Source: an uncultured Flavonifractor sp. (lineage in GTDB: Bacteria > Bacillota > Clostridia > Oscillospirales > Oscillospiraceae). From it: DNA of 24,075 nt. The stretch spans positions 1 through 24,075 of the forward strand of contig CAJUDT010000029.1 of NCBI GenBank assembly GCA_910585415.1. Reading direction: 5' to 3'. The position numbers and the translations under genes are program-made. This document shows positions 23,472 through 24,075 of the stretch, piece by piece; the first letter of the stretch is position 1; each line of letters opens with the position of its first letter. The notes below the pieces were generated by a model. It worked only from the letters and a program-made list of their open reading frames with translations, made no database searches and had not been told where the DNA came from.

Positions 23472-24075
23472 ATGCCCAAAAAGCTCAAACGCGATTTGAC
23501 CGTAGAGGAACAGCTGGCCCGCGGGCCGGTGGATATGCCCTTTTTGATTCTGGTGGTGCTTCTGACGGGCATCGGCGTGGTGATGGTCTTTTCCGCCTCC
23601 TATGCCACGGCGTTTTACGACAGCTATACGGCACAGAATGACCCGGCTTATTACTTTATCCGGCAGCTGATTTTCTCGGGACTTGGTCTGGCGGGGATGT
23701 GGCTGGCCTCTAAAATCAATTATGAGCATTGGCGCTGGGGGTCCGTGTTTGTGCTGGGCTTTGCCATTCTTTTGCTGGTGCTGGTGCTGGTGCCGGGCGT
23801 GCATACGGAGCGTACGGACCATGTGCGCCGGTGGATTAAATCCATTGGGCCCATCCCCGCCTTCCAGCCCTCGGAGGTGGCGAAGCTGGGGGTTATCCTC
23901 TATTTTTCGGCGCGCCTGTCCAAGAGAAATCAGGAGAAGCCTCACCGGCTGAGTCCCCGTTCTCTTTGGAGCGGGCCGGTGGCCTGGCTGGATAAGATTG
24001 GATTTTTAGAGCTGATTCCTTACATTATTATTTTGGGCGTTATCGTTCTGCTGATGATGCGGGAGCCCCATATGT
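23472..24075 (+). CDS. ftsW: FtsW/RodA/SpoVE-family SEDS glycosyltransferase (cut by the window end)
   Basis: The frame is open from the ATG at 23472, which is preceded by GGAGGTGGAG, to the window edge and gives 201 residues. A charged N-terminus is followed by hydrophobic helices (MPFLILVVLLTGIGVVMVFS; about 80-120). The SEDS signature RRWIKSIGPIPAFQPSEVAK is present. SEDS proteins polymerise lipid II into glycan strands together with a class B PBP, and here the PBP gene lies in the same cluster. By position this is most likely FtsW (or its sporulation relative SpoVE). RodA cannot be excluded from the N-terminal third alone. The gene is truncated only by the window. Confidence 0.9.
   Translation, partial: MPKKLKRDLTVEEQLARGPVDMPFLILVVLLTGIGVVMVFSASYATAFYDSYTAQNDPAYYFIRQLIFSGLGLAGMWLASKINYEHWRWGSVFVLGFAILLLVLVLVPGVHTERTDHVRRWIKSIGPIPAFQPSEVAKLGVILYFSARLSKRNQEKPHRLSPRSLWSGPVAWLDKIGFLELIPYIIILGVIVLLMMREPHM

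Noticed and set aside
22119..23945. 608-codon open frame antisense to murE, mraY and ftsW
   Set aside because: It spans three well-identified genes on the other strand and encodes a Gln/His/Arg-rich sequence without a domain.
1..24075. CRISPR arrays, tRNA/rRNA genes, insertion sequences or prophage genes
   Set aside because: No regularly spaced repeats, cloverleaf or rRNA segments, transposase or phage proteins were found on either strand by reading.

Overview
The window reads as a chromosomal segment of a high-GC Firmicute of the class Clostridia, most likely a gut Oscillospiraceae (Flavonifractor/Lawsonibacter-like). This placement is inferred from gene order and protein character, not from a database search. 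Supporting signs are strong Shine-Dalgarno sites, occasional TTG starts, an mraZ-led division and wall cluster with a PASTA-bearing transpeptidase, a MurE with the meso-DAP motif DNPR, SLH-domain surface anchoring, and a secreted M60 (mucinase-type) peptidase.

Layout. Positions 1-296 hold a possible gene tail and a run of three hairpins, followed by proC (297-1124, +). A strong two-sided stem-loop separates proC from a convergent three-gene minus-strand operon (6249 down to 1193). That operon encodes a REC-HD-GYP-PAS-GGDEF response regulator, a stand-alone Hpt protein and a membrane hybrid histidine kinase with two receivers. Together they form what looks like a complete phosphorelay ending in cyclic-di-GMP turnover. 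Back-to-back sigma-A-type promoters in an AT-rich 366-bp gap (6250-6615) drive this operon and, divergently, a two-gene surface operon. The first surface gene is a 1682-aa secreted protein with a dockerin-like pair of EF-hands, FN3 modules, an F5/8-type-C-like domain and an M60 peptidase (HEIGH...E). The second overlaps it by 4 nt and encodes a secreted protein with a cohesin-like N-terminal domain, a Gly/Ser linker and three SLH repeats. I propose that the pair is an enzyme and its own cell-surface dock.

A minus-strand S1-domain RNA-binding protein (14034-13099) converges on the surface operon. Divergent from it, a perfect-consensus promoter (TTGACA-17-TATAAT) drives rsmD, coaD and an uncharacterised coiled-coil gene, closed by an intrinsic terminator at 15883-15933.

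From 16157 to the right edge runs the dcw cluster: promoter, AGTGG-type repeats (probable MraZ operator), mraZ, rsmH, an ftsL-like gene, a class B PBP with two PASTA domains, murE, mraY and the 5' part of an ftsW/rodA-type SEDS gene cut by the window end. murF and murD are missing from their usual places. The ftsL-PBP and murE-mraY gaps carry hairpins and an extended -10 promoter candidate respectively, so the cluster may not be one uniform transcript.
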